A stretch of DNA of 64,000 bases from CBDHGY01 sp965263325 (GTDB lineage Bacteria > Pseudomonadota > Alphaproteobacteria > Caulobacterales > Hyphomonadaceae). The translations under genes were made by a program, and so were the position numbers. Below, piece after piece: positions 25,606-34,161 of this stretch; the first letter of the stretch is position 1; each line of letters begins with the position of its first letter. Under the pieces are notes generated by a model. The model saw only the letters and a program-made list of their open reading frames with translations. It made no database searches and had not been told where the DNA came from. The stretch covers positions 1,302,001-1,366,000 of the forward strand of contig CBDHGY010000002.1 in NCBI GenBank assembly GCA_965263325.1, in the 5' to 3' direction.

Positions 25606-26589
25606 ATGACAATTGCGATTATTGGAGCGGGTATGGCGGGGCTGTCGTGCGCCCAAGAGCTTGTTAAGGCAGGTCGCGAAGTGCGCGTCTTTGATAAAGG
25701 CCGAGGCCCGGGTGGGCGCATGTCGACGAGGCGAATGCAAACGCCAATAGGCGAAATTCGCTGGGATCACGGTGCCCAGTTCTTTACTGCGAGAGACGAT
25801 GGCTTCAGATCTGCTGTCACCGACTGGATGAAAGCTGGCGCAGTTTCTGAATGGCATGGCACCTTTCTAGACCTTGGCTCCGGAACAGCTTCGTCCTCGG
25901 AAAAATCAGAACCAAGATATGTCGGCGTGCCGGGCATGAACGGCGTTATCCGGCATATGGCGGAAAATCTCACTGTTCAGTGGGCACGACGGGCGCGCAC
26001 GATCAATGGCATTGCAGGCGAGTGGAATATCAACTTCGAGGACCAGAGCGCCGAAGGGCCTTTTGAGTGGATCATTGTTGCAGTGCCTGCGGAACAAGCC
26101 GTCGATCTCTTGCAACCCATCGCCCCAATGATGGCCGCCGAAGCTGACACTGTTCGGTCCGCGCCCTGCTGGGCCGTGTTGTTAGCCTATGACGAACCGC
26201 TCGCAGCTGGATTTGACGGCGCTCGCATTTCAGGAGCCCCGTTGAGCTGGATTGCCCGTAACACTTCGAAACCGGGCCGCGGAAAAGACGAAGCATGGGT
26301 GCTTCACGCATCACCTGATTGGAGCCGCGAGCATGTGGATGAAGACAAAGATGAGATCGCCGCAAAGCTAATACGAAATTTTCGGGCAATGTCTGATGCG
26401 CCTGAACCCATCTTTAGCGCGGCGCATAGATGGCTCTATGCCATGATCGAAGGGAATGATCAGACTCATTTCTTTGGACGCGACGATGCTAAAAAGATCG
26501 GTGCCTGCGGAGATTGGTTTATCGGGCCACGCGTTGAGTCCGCCTGGGTTAGCGGTGCAAGACTGGCAGATCACATTCTCAAGCGATAA
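25606..26589 (+). CDS. FAD-dependent NAD(P) oxidoreductase (renalase-like, COG3380)
   Basis: A 327-residue flavoprotein. The N-terminal Rossmann motif is IAIIGAGMAGLSCAQEL, followed by VFDKGRGPGGRMSTRR, the flavin-contact signature of renalase/amine-oxidase-like enzymes. The C-terminal FAD segment is GACGDWFIGPRVESAWVSG. COG3380 genes are often found next to photolyase genes, as here (divergent, 149 bases between starts). The substrate is not known. Confidence 0.88.
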   Translation: MTIAIIGAGMAGLSCAQELVKAGREVRVFDKGRGPGGRMSTRRMQTPIGEIRWDHGAQFFTARDDGFRSAVTDWMKAGAVSEWHGTFLDLGSGTASSSEKSEPRYVGVPGMNGVIRHMAENLTVQWARRARTINGIAGEWNINFEDQSAEGPFEWIIVAVPAEQAVDLLQPIAPMMAAEADTVRSAPCWAVLLAYDEPLAAGFDGARISGAPLSWIARNTSKPGRGKDEAWVLHASPDWSREHVDEDKDEIAAKLIRNFRAMSDAPEPIFSAAHRWLYAMIEGNDQTHFFGRDDAKKIGACGDWFIGPRVESAWVSGARLADHILKR

Positions 26590-26685
26590 TGTTGAGGCGG
26601 GCAGCTTTGATCAAAGAATCATCCAACTGATCAATTCCACTCTAAATTGCTAAACGCCCTGCCTCTAATTGGGTAAGAACGTAAG

Positions 26686-28185
26686 ATGGGGGCTGATGGA
26701 TTTAGCTATTTGGGCTCAGAAGCTCATTTGGAACGAGCAGCGAATGGACTTGCTGACCGATCGCCACGTTTGTCCGCAAGAGATGGCTTAACCAGCGCTC
26801 AAAAGATTTGCGGCGTCATCAGTTTGGTATCGCTCGTCTATCTGACGCTGCAAGCGCCGCAGATCGTATACTGGGGAGCATACATATTCTTTGCCATTAT
26901 GATTGTTTGGCGCGCATGTCTTGTGACAATCGCGTTGCGATCGCAGTCCTCGACGCCACGCCAAATGCTTCCAGACACTGCGTTACCGTCCTACTCGGTT
27001 CTCGTAGCTCTATACGACGAAGCACCGAGTGTTCCCGGGTTGATCTCAGCGCTAACACGGTTGAGCTATCCAACCCACCGCCTCGACATTCATCTGCTTT
27101 TGGAAGAGAGCGACACTGCGACGCTTGCTGCTTTGGAAGCACTCACCATTCCCGGCCATGTTCACATACATCGTTTGGCGGCCGGCACGCCTCAGACAAA
27201 ACCTCGCGCTCTAAATTATGGCCTGGAATTTTGCGCCGGCGACTACGTGACGATCTTCGATGCAGAAGATCGGCCTCATCCGGATCAACTTCGCTGCGCG
27301 GCGACAAGGTTCAAAGCGAGTTCTCCTGAAGTCGCTTGTCTACAAGCCCCGTTAACGGCGCATAACTCATCAGAAAGTTGGATCGCCTCACAATGGGGAC
27401 TTGAGTATGACATCCAATTTGGATTGCTGCTTCCCGCGTTGGCACGATCCGGCTGTCCCATACCGCTGGGCGGAACGAGCAATCACTTCCGGCGCGACGC
27501 TCTCGAAGCTGCGGGTGGTTGGGATGCCTGGAACGTGACCGAAGACGCCGACCTGGGGCTACGCCTTGCACGTATGGGAAAACGTGTCGGTGTCATTTCT
27601 CCGCCAACTTTGGAAGAAGCTCCCGAAACATTCCAGGTCTGGATGGCTCAGCGCTCACGCTGGATCAAAGGGTTTATCCAGTCTTGGCTGGTTCTGATGC
27701 GCACACCCCTTCAAAGCCTGAGAGAAATCGGGATTATGGGATGGCTAGCGATGCAGTTGACGCTCGGTGGCGCGATCCTTTCAGCTATGCTGGCCGGGCC
27801 CATGGCAATATGGCTTTCGCTATGCGTATTCTTGCCAGACCTGGAACTTGGCGCGGCGGGGATCGCACTGCTTCTGAGCGGTTATGGCGTGAATGTTCTG
27901 GCCGCTTTTGTGTCTCCGAATATCGCTGGAGCGGAGCGCCTGAAGACTGTTGCGACATTACCGCTATACTGGCCGCTCCTTAGTATCGCCACCGTTAGGG
28001 CTCTTTACGGGCTGGCGCGCACACCCCATTTCTGGGCAAAGACACCGCACGGTCTCACCGCTGCACAACTGGATGAAAGCCTTCAAATTGCTCTCCCTCG
28101 ATTGGATTCTCACGCTCACAGCGCTGACCAGCTTTCTGTCACTCACCGTCTTCGCAAATTGGAAGGCAAGCCGCCCTTGGGATGA
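26686..28185 (+). CDS. Processive family 2 glycosyltransferase
   Basis: A 499-residue membrane glycosyltransferase of the cellulose-synthase/beta-glucan type. Two N-terminal membrane segments (about 40-85) precede the catalytic domain with SVLVALYDEAPSV, the UDP-sugar Asp in TIFDAEDRPHPDQL, the catalytic Asp in NVTEDADLGLRLARMG and the QRSRW motif (QxxRW). Three or four membrane segments follow (about 345-440). Enzymes like this polymerise sugars at the inner membrane and push the chain outward. No PilZ domain or accessory bcs genes are nearby, so the polymer is unknown. Confidence 0.9.
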   Translation: MGADGFSYLGSEAHLERAANGLADRSPRLSARDGLTSAQKICGVISLVSLVYLTLQAPQIVYWGAYIFFAIMIVWRACLVTIALRSQSSTPRQMLPDTALPSYSVLVALYDEAPSVPGLISALTRLSYPTHRLDIHLLLEESDTATLAALEALTIPGHVHIHRLAAGTPQTKPRALNYGLEFCAGDYVTIFDAEDRPHPDQLRCAATRFKASSPEVACLQAPLTAHNSSESWIASQWGLEYDIQFGLLLPALARSGCPIPLGGTSNHFRRDALEAAGGWDAWNVTEDADLGLRLARMGKRVGVISPPTLEEAPETFQVWMAQRSRWIKGFIQSWLVLMRTPLQSLREIGIMGWLAMQLTLGGAILSAMLAGPMAIWLSLCVFLPDLELGAAGIALLLSGYGVNVLAAFVSPNIAGAERLKTVATLPLYWPLLSIATVRALYGLARTPHFWAKTPHGLTAAQLDESLQIALPRLDSHAHSADQLSVTHRLRKLEGKPPLG

Positions 28186-28321
28186 TATGAACCCGCGCCG
28201 GATGCCTTGGCGCATGATTATGATTGTCGCCGGATTTTGCGTGGTGCTCACCCTTGTTCACATCGTCAATTTACTCGGCGTCGAAACAGGCCCAGACAAA
28301 TCGCCCTTCGGCAGATTTTAG
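28073..28321 (+). CDS. Small two-span membrane protein overlapping the GT2 gene
   Basis: An 82-residue frame beginning inside the end of the glycosyltransferase gene in another frame (113-base overlap). It has one membrane segment about 9-30 (DWILTLTALTSFLSLTVFAN) and a second about 50-70 (MIMIVAGFCVVLTLVHIVNL) joined by a basic loop with RRMPWR, a layout common in small alphaproteobacterial membrane proteins. A shorter form could start at ATG 28187, just after the GT2 stop, leaving only the second segment. Coding of the last 44 residues is likely; the exact start is unsure. Confidence 0.6.
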   Translation: MKAFKLLSLDWILTLTALTSFLSLTVFANWKASRPWDDMNPRRMPWRMIMIVAGFCVVLTLVHIVNLLGVETGPDKSPFGRF

Positions 28322-28374
28322 CCTGTTACAAATTGGTGCTATGAAAGTTTCTCAAAGAATGGAGGAAAGACAAC

Positions 28375-28764
28375 ATGGCAACCCCACAAGAACTGATGCA
28401 ACTCGGACAACAACTGATAGACGCGTGCCAGAATGGAACCGATAAGGAGTTTCGCACGCAAATGTACTCCGCCGACTGCGTTTCAGCGGAAGCGGCACCC
28501 ATGCCGGGCATGGACAGCAATGAATTTGTCGGCCTCGAAGCCATTGAAGGTAAGAACGATTGGTGGTCGAGCAACAATGAAGTCCACGATATGAAAATCG
28601 ATGGCCCCTATGTTCACGGCGAAAACAAAATTTCTCTCGTCTTCCAAATGGACGTGACCGACAAGAATTCAGGAGAGCGCGTCCAGATGCAGGAAGTCGG
28701 TCAGTATTTCGTCAATCAGGACGGAAAGATTGAACGCGAAGAATTTTCGTACGCGCTGGGCTAA
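28375..28764 (+). CDS. SnoaL-like (NTF2-fold) protein
   Basis: A 129-residue cytoplasmic protein with the NTF2-like pattern: an N-terminal helix with LIDACQNGTDKEF, YSADCVSAEAAPM, GLEAIEGKNDWWSSN and a closing sheet with MQEVGQYFVNQDGKI. Such proteins are often small-molecule-binding or isomerase-like; no catalytic set can be assigned. GGAGG stands 9 bases before the ATG. Its stop overlaps that of the convergent SMR transporter gene by 4 bp. Confidence 0.8.
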   Translation: MATPQELMQLGQQLIDACQNGTDKEFRTQMYSADCVSAEAAPMPGMDSNEFVGLEAIEGKNDWWSSNNEVHDMKIDGPYVHGENKISLVFQMDVTDKNSGERVQMQEVGQYFVNQDGKIEREEFSYALG

Positions 28765-29138
28765 GACGGATCTTGCTCAACCTCAACGGCGGTAGGTTCT
28801 TTGATACTCGTGTTGAGGTTGAGCCCAATCGCTCCGGCGAGAATAAGTGAGATAAAGAAGATTTGGATTCCAGATAGATGCTGGTCAAATACGAACCAGC
28901 TAAATACGGCGACCGCAGCGATGCCAACGCCTGACCAGATCGCGTATGCCACCCCCACTGGCAGGGCTTTTAGGGCCGGCGCAAAGAACCAGAAACAGAT
29001 TATGTAACAAATAATCGAACCGATGGCCCAATCGGTTTGCTGGAACCCATCGGACTGTTTCAACATAAGGGTCGCGGCAATCTCAAATATGATTGCTATA
29101 ACCAGCGACATCCAGGGATTTAAAGTAACGTACCACAT
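28761..29138 (-). CDS. Small multidrug resistance (SMR/EmrE family) transporter
   Basis: A 125-residue protein with four membrane helices, slightly longer than EmrE. The essential Glu lies in the first helix (IIFEIAATLMLKQSDGF). ICYIICFWFFAPALKALPVG and AYAIWSGVGIAAVAV match the family's second and third helices, including the conserved Trp and Gly. Members exchange protons for cationic drugs or small guanidinium/amine compounds as dimers. It is a single gene, which suggests a homodimer. Which substrate class it carries cannot be told. Confidence 0.92.
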   Translation of the reverse strand: MWYVTLNPWMSLVIAIIFEIAATLMLKQSDGFQQTDWAIGSIICYIICFWFFAPALKALPVGVAYAIWSGVGIAAVAVFSWFVFDQHLSGIQIFFISLILAGAIGLNLNTSIKEPTAVEVEQDPS

Positions 29139-29310
29139 ATTCGATCTGATCTTGCGCGACTGAGCTTACTCTTGTGTTGATCCGATTATAAAGTTTCGTC
29201 AATGTATTGGCTGTTTTCAGGCGAGATGTCGCGGGGTCATGCTTGGCCAAAACGCTTCACCCGCTTAAACTGGTCTCATTGAAACATCCCGAAATACAAA
29301 GGACTCACCC

Positions 29311-30525
29311 ATGCCTTTTGATCACGCCGCCGACCCCGAAGCCTTTCGTTCAGAAATTCGTGAGTGGCTGGAAGCCAATTGCCCGCCAGAAATGCGTACA
29401 CCCATGAAAGACGATGAAATCGTCTGGGGCGGCAAGCGTGAAACCTTCAAGAACCCGGCTTCAAAGCCGTGGCTCGAAGCAATGGGCGAACGCGGATACA
29501 CTGCGCCAACCTGGCCAAGAGAGTATGGCGGCGCTGGGCTCAATAAGGAACAGGACCGGATACTGAAACAGGAACTCCGGCGCATCAAAGCGCGCCCTGC
29601 TCTCTTCTCTTTTGGGCTTTGGATGTTCGGTCCTGCTTTGCTCGAATTCGGAAATGAAGACCAAAAGAAGCGCTTCCTGCCTGATATCGTAAAGGGCAAG
29701 ACACGCTGGTGCCAGGGATATTCGGAGCCCGGCGCGGGGTCTGACCTGGCAGGATTGCAGACAAAGTGCGAGGACAAAGGCGATCACTATCTGATCAATG
29801 GGCAGAAAGTCTGGACGTCTTATGCCGACCAGGCCGACTGGATTTTCTGCCTTGTGCGCACCGACACAAGTGTAAAACACGAGGGCATCAGTTTCATCCT
29901 CTTCGACATGGAAAGCGAAGGCGTTGAGGCGCGACCGATCCAGTTGATTTCTGGCTCTTCCCCATTTTGCGAGACGTTCTTTACGGACGTTAAAGTGCCA
30001 AAGGATCAGCTCGTCGGGGATGTTAATGGCGGATGGAAAATCGCCAAACGCCTTCTACAGTTTGAACGCGCATCAATTTCAGCGGGCGGTTTCGGAGGAA
30101 CCGGTGGTTCAGGCATCCTGACGGCCGAAGAGTATGGCAAAATTCACATCGGCACCGATAGCGAAGGCCGGCTGGCGGACCCAGACCTTCGTATGCGAAT
30201 AGCGGAAAACAAAATGACCCAAAAAGCGTTTGGTTTCACCGTCGCCCGCAGTCAAGAACAAGCCAAAGCAGGCCAGGAAGTCGGGCACACAGCCTCTATC
30301 CTGAAAGTTGCAGTTGCCAAGATGAACCAGGAACGCACAGAGCTCATCGTAGAGGCCCTCGGTATGGAAGGCCTGGGATGGGATGGTGAGGGCTATGGGG
30401 AAGCAGAACTAAAAGCGCCTCGCTCCATGCTTCGCGCAAAAGGCAACTCGATCGAAGGCGGCACTTCTGAGATTAACCTCAATGTTGTTGCCAAACGGGT
30501 GCTCGGGCTACGCGAACACCAGTAG
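29311..30525 (+). CDS. Acyl-CoA dehydrogenase, first of two
   Basis: A 404-residue FAD-dependent acyl-CoA dehydrogenase. Landmarks are PTWPREYGGAGL, CQGYSEPGAGSDLAGLQTK (flavin and substrate contact), NGQKVWTSYADQADWIF and IEGGTSEINLNVVAKRVLGL near the end. It introduces the alpha-beta double bond in acyl-CoA breakdown. AAAGGA lies before the ATG. A second, shorter acyl-CoA dehydrogenase lies 1.5 kb downstream with two membrane-protein genes between, so the two may act in one pathway. The chain or ring substrate is unknown. Confidence 0.94.
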   Translation: MPFDHAADPEAFRSEIREWLEANCPPEMRTPMKDDEIVWGGKRETFKNPASKPWLEAMGERGYTAPTWPREYGGAGLNKEQDRILKQELRRIKARPALFSFGLWMFGPALLEFGNEDQKKRFLPDIVKGKTRWCQGYSEPGAGSDLAGLQTKCEDKGDHYLINGQKVWTSYADQADWIFCLVRTDTSVKHEGISFILFDMESEGVEARPIQLISGSSPFCETFFTDVKVPKDQLVGDVNGGWKIAKRLLQFERASISAGGFGGTGGSGILTAEEYGKIHIGTDSEGRLADPDLRMRIAENKMTQKAFGFTVARSQEQAKAGQEVGHTASILKVAVAKMNQERTELIVEALGMEGLGWDGEGYGEAELKAPRSMLRAKGNSIEGGTSEINLNVVAKRVLGLREHQ

Positions 30526-30615
30526 GGATAACAAAGTCTGCAAAATTGCGCAGGCGCGCCTTACCCTTAGTCAAACCGAACGACGTTATCCTTTATCCTC
30601 TTGTGAGGATAAAAG

Positions 30616-31248
30616 ATGTTTGGGACAACGCTTCCAGCAATGCTGATCCTGTTTACGGTCTTAACCGTGCCAGCGATGGTGACGGGAACAAGCACGTCAC
30701 CCTATTATGCGCGCAATTTCGCCATCGCAGTATTCTTCGCATTCGTAGCTTCAACAGCGCACTGGGCGACAGGGTTCGCGATATTTTTGGCTGGAGCAGT
30801 CACGTGCGCAACCGCAGCAATGGTGTCACGTCGTGAAGGCGTCAAACTCTTGGCGCTCGAGCCCGCTATAGCGCTCGCACTCATATCGCTCATCATTATA
30901 TTGAAAGTAGATGCCGGAGGTTTATTCGAAGGCCGCGGGCTTTCGCCGACACTCATCCACCTCGATGGGATGTTCTACAAACACGGCCTCGCTATTCGCA
31001 CGGAACACTTCGGCGCGCTCACTGCCGGTGGGATCGCAGGGATACTTGCCAGCAAGCCGTTAAAGCCAATTCTTTTTAAGAAGCTTCGCCGACTAAACGA
31101 ACTGCGCGAGTTTCGCCGCCGCCGGTCACTTCCTGAAGCGGCGGTCTTTGGCGATCGACTGTTTGCGCCATGGCGAATGGTGCAGCGCTCGCAGCGCCGC
31201 CTCAGCGCAAGAATTCGCCGTGCAACTCACATTCGAAACGACTTTTAA
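30616..31248 (+). CDS. Hypothetical membrane protein A
   Basis: A 210-residue protein with about four hydrophobic segments within residues 1-100 (LPAMLILFTVLTVPAMVTG, FAIAVFFAFVASTAHWATGF, FLAGAVTCATAAMV, ALALISLIIILKVDAGG), then a Gly-rich hydrophobic segment at 130-145 (TEHFGALTAGGIAGILAS) and a strongly basic C-terminal tail. GAGGA stands 6 bases before the ATG. The order of parts resembles the next gene, so they look like old tandem paralogues. I do not recognise the family. Confidence 0.75.
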   Translation: MFGTTLPAMLILFTVLTVPAMVTGTSTSPYYARNFAIAVFFAFVASTAHWATGFAIFLAGAVTCATAAMVSRREGVKLLALEPAIALALISLIIILKVDAGGLFEGRGLSPTLIHLDGMFYKHGLAIRTEHFGALTAGGIAGILASKPLKPILFKKLRRLNELREFRRRRSLPEAAVFGDRLFAPWRMVQRSQRRLSARIRRATHIRNDF

Positions 31249-31292
31249 ATCTTTTTCTGGCCATAATGGAGTTTCAATACTTGGAATAAGAA

Positions 31293-31916
31293 ATGATTGC
31301 TCAGTTTCTAGGCGTTTGGTTCCTCACATTTTGTCTTGGTATTGTTCCGCCCGTTGCGTTCAAACGGATGGACGAAAACCTTTTCTACCGCACAATTGCC
31401 TTATCAGCGATAGTGTCAGGTGTGCTTGTTTTCGGTAAAGGAGATTACGCACAAAATCTCCTGATCGCGGGCGCGGTTGTTTGCGGCGCTGTTACGCTCG
31501 CCGGTTTGGACAAGGGTGTGAAATCCCTGTTTGGCGAGATTATCCTGCTTGTCATTCTGATGGCATCTTTTGTTTGGACTGAATACAATGCGGTCTTCAG
31601 CGGCAACGTCGACTTTCTGCTCACGAAAATCCAGCGCTTGCTGAACAGTCAGGGGTTTCCGTTCGAGCGCGCCGACTTCGGGCGGTTCACAATCGGCGGC
31701 GCAATAGGCGTTGCTATCGCCTTCCCGATCCGGATTGGACTTCGAACCTATCTTGCCAGACGCGAAGAAGCTCTTTCAACGCTGCACGCACGAGAAGCGC
31801 TGCGAAATAAAGTGCCAATCTACACGCGTCTTTGGAACACTGCCCACGCCGCCGCCACAAGAAACCGCCGCCAGCGCAGCGCGCGAATTGCTCAGGCAAT
31901 CGGTCAGAGAGACTAA
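31293..31916 (+). CDS. Hypothetical membrane protein B (probable paralogue of A)
   Basis: A 207-residue protein with hydrophobic segments at about 3-22, 33-50, 56-72 and 80-97, then SQGFPFERADFGRFTIGGAI, matching the position of TEHFGALTAGGIAGILAS in the preceding protein, then an Arg-rich tail with RNRRQRSARIAQ. The shared plan suggests duplication. Spacing to neighbours is short (44 and 69 bases), so it may be co-transcribed with the acyl-CoA dehydrogenases. Function unknown. Confidence 0.75.
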   Translation: MIAQFLGVWFLTFCLGIVPPVAFKRMDENLFYRTIALSAIVSGVLVFGKGDYAQNLLIAGAVVCGAVTLAGLDKGVKSLFGEIILLVILMASFVWTEYNAVFSGNVDFLLTKIQRLLNSQGFPFERADFGRFTIGGAIGVAIAFPIRIGLRTYLARREEALSTLHAREALRNKVPIYTRLWNTAHAAATRNRRQRSARIAQAIGQRD

Positions 31917-31985
31917 CGCAAAGGCAGGTCTTGGGAGCCCCACTCTTTTCCGCTAAGACGAGCGGAAGATTGGAGGAGTTCTCAG

Positions 31986-33122
31986 ATGACATTCGTGCTC
32001 ACAGAAGATCAGGAAATGCTTCGCGAGACAGGTCTCGCCTTTATGCGCGATGAATTACCGGTGACGCACTTGCGAGCGCTCCGTGATGAAGGGAAAAATG
32101 GTGTGGATCCAGCCGCTCGCCAAAAGCTGGCTGAGCTCGGATTCTTCGGCGTTATTATTCCAGATGAGCCAGGCGGCGAGCATTTCGGTCTTGTAGGTCT
32201 CGGACAAATATTGGAAGCGCAAGGCCGCACGCTCGCGGCAACGCCCCTTCTCCAGACCGCCTGTATCGCAGCATCTGCGCTTCAACTCGGCGGAACTGCG
32301 GCACAACAATCTGAGTGGCTACCGAAAATTGCTGGCGGCGAAGCTACCTTCGCATTGGCGCTTGATGAGGGCGCACATCATGCGCCAGCGAATATCGCAA
32401 CGGAAGCGACCAGCAACGGCCAGGGATATACGCTCAATGGTGCCAAGCGGTTCGTACCAGACGGCCATCACGCTGACATGCTGATCGTTGCGGCACGTAC
32501 ATCCGGAGAGCCAGGGCACACGCATGGGATAACCCTGTTTTTGGTGCCTCGGGACGCATCCGGTGTGAGCGTTCAAGAACTCAGCACTTTGGATAGTCAT
32601 GGAGCGGCACACATCACGCTGGAAGATGTTGCGATAAGTGAGGCGCAAATGCTCGGGGGAATAGATCAGGGCTGGGATGTTCTTGATCCCGTCCTTGATC
32701 GCGCTCGTATCGCGCTGTCTTCAGAAATGCTGGGGCTGTGTGCGGCAGCATTTGAGCAAACGCTGGAATATATGCAGCAGCGTAAGCAATTCGGTCAGCT
32801 GATTGGCAGCTTCCAGGCACTTCAGCACCGAATGGCGAAAATGTTCACTGAGCTGGAACTTACGCGATCTTGCGTGGCGCATGCGCTGTCCGCCGTCGAT
32901 AAAGGCGCGAATGACATTCCTGAGCTTGCCAGCCTTGCCAAGGCCCGTGCGAGCGATCTTGCACATCTTGTATCGAATGAAATGGTACAGCTACATGGCG
33001 GCATCGGCATGACCGATGCTGCAGATGCTGGTCTTTATCTGAAGCGCGCAAGGATCACTGAGCATTTGTATGGCGGAGCCGGCTATCACCGGGATCGTTA
33101 TGCTAAGCTAAATGAGTTCTAA
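31986..33122 (+). CDS. Acyl-CoA dehydrogenase, second of two
   Basis: A 378-residue acyl-CoA dehydrogenase of the shorter, more divergent kind. Landmarks are LGFFGVIIPDEPGGEHFGL, FALALDEGAHHAPANIATEA, YTLNGAKRFVPDGHHADMLI, MQQRKQFGQLIGSFQALQH and the C-terminal QLHGGIGMTDAADAGLYLKR. AGGAG precedes the ATG. Pairs of unlike acyl-CoA dehydrogenases can form heterotetramers in steroid side-chain breakdown; whether this pair does is inference. The stop overlaps the convergent acyltransferase gene by 4 bp. Confidence 0.92.
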   Translation: MTFVLTEDQEMLRETGLAFMRDELPVTHLRALRDEGKNGVDPAARQKLAELGFFGVIIPDEPGGEHFGLVGLGQILEAQGRTLAATPLLQTACIAASALQLGGTAAQQSEWLPKIAGGEATFALALDEGAHHAPANIATEATSNGQGYTLNGAKRFVPDGHHADMLIVAARTSGEPGHTHGITLFLVPRDASGVSVQELSTLDSHGAAHITLEDVAISEAQMLGGIDQGWDVLDPVLDRARIALSSEMLGLCAAAFEQTLEYMQQRKQFGQLIGSFQALQHRMAKMFTELELTRSCVAHALSAVDKGANDIPELASLAKARASDLAHLVSNEMVQLHGGIGMTDAADAGLYLKRARITEHLYGGAGYHRDRYAKLNEF

Positions 33123-33997
33123 CCAAGCGCTTCTTGGTGGGCCGCGTTTGACGCGGGCCGTGCCTTTTCTCGGCTTTGGAATAAATTCGGAAACAAGAAA
33201 CTTCCTTGAAGCGTTTCGACCCTTGCACCCACGCCAAGTTTAAATCGCCGCAACCCGGGTGACAGGTCGGCCCGGCCGAGATCAAGCTGTTCTACATTGC
33301 GCTTCTTCAGTTCGCAGATGATGTTCCACAAAATGAGATTGTGTGCACAATGCGCGCGGCCTTCGGGCGTTGTTACCCCTGCCTGATAGGTCGCCATTCG
33401 CCCGTGATTGAAGACCAGCATCGCGGCAACGGGCTTTCCAGCATTCACGGCCGAAAACAAACGCGCCTTGCCTTTATTCGCCGCCGCGAACGCGAGCAAA
33501 AACGGCGCAGGATAGTTCTTATAGCCCTGCGATTTTTGTTGCTTATGCTCGGCCTCAAGAAACCACATATGCTTATTCGGATTCAGCGCTTGATTGATAA
33601 CGACGAGCGGAGACTTCTCAGCTTTTTTCAATTGGTTGCGCCACTTCTGATGAAGGGACGCTCGTGCTTCGTCTTCTGGCTTTACATCCAGGATGGCAAG
33701 GTCTGCCCCTTTTGCAAACTTTATCCCACCTACTTTATCGCGTCCCGCCCCGGCATTTACAACAAACCGCCCTCTGAGCTGATGCCTCACCTCAGAAAGG
33801 AAGCTTCGCGTTTGACCTGTTTCTTTCAGAACTGGACCTCGCGAAATCAAATTCATGTTCCCGAAGACTGGCAGTTTTCGCGTCTGGACGAGACAAGAGC
33901 CGAGCGCGTTTTCAAACCGCCGAACAGGCAAATCCAGCACCCTGCAGGCTTTTTCAAATTCTAGCGATTGCGCGAGAGGTGTCAGGAGATCGTTCAT
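33119..33997 (-). CDS. GNAT/FemAB-like acyltransferase
   Basis: A 292-residue protein of the peptidoglycan-bridge/BioF2-like acetyltransferase group. Seen are HQKWRNQLKKAEKSPLVV (the RN-LKKA motif typical of this fold), LLAFAAANKGKARLFSAVNA, AAMLVFNHGRMATYQAGVT, LILWNIICELKKRNVEQLDL and LGRADLSPGLRRFKLGVGA. These features match predicted acyl- or aminoacyl-transferases acting in wall or surface-polymer modification. It stands alone; the acceptor is unknown. Confidence 0.8.
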   Translation of the reverse strand: MNDLLTPLAQSLEFEKACRVLDLPVRRFENALGSCLVQTRKLPVFGNMNLISRGPVLKETGQTRSFLSEVRHQLRGRFVVNAGAGRDKVGGIKFAKGADLAILDVKPEDEARASLHQKWRNQLKKAEKSPLVVINQALNPNKHMWFLEAEHKQQKSQGYKNYPAPFLLAFAAANKGKARLFSAVNAGKPVAAMLVFNHGRMATYQAGVTTPEGRAHCAHNLILWNIICELKKRNVEQLDLGRADLSPGLRRFKLGVGARVETLQGSFLFPNLFQSREKARPASNAAHQEALG

Positions 33998-34102
33998 TGT
34001 GCCAGCTGACGACGAAACCCTTCACACTTCGTTAAGAGATTTCTCCGGAACGTTCATACTTCTCGCGCCGCTGCGATCCCTGACGTGAAAGATCCTCGGC
34101 AT

Positions 34103-34138
34103 AAAAAAACACCCACAAGCGCCAAGCGATTGTGGGTG
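34103..34138 (-). terminator. Rho-independent terminator of ahcY
   Basis: CACCCACAA (34110-34118) pairs with TTGTGGGTG (34130-34138) over an 11-base loop; a run of seven T follows on the minus strand (34109-34103). It lies 24 bases beyond the ahcY stop. Confidence 0.88.
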
Positions 34139-34161
34139 CGTAATCATGACTTTGAGCGGGC

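Noticed and set aside
25457..25612. N-terminal extension of the photolyase-like protein
   Set aside because: It is Cys/Ser-rich and unlike the family; photolyases begin with the HIVWFKRDLR strand, which starts just after the ATG at 25456.
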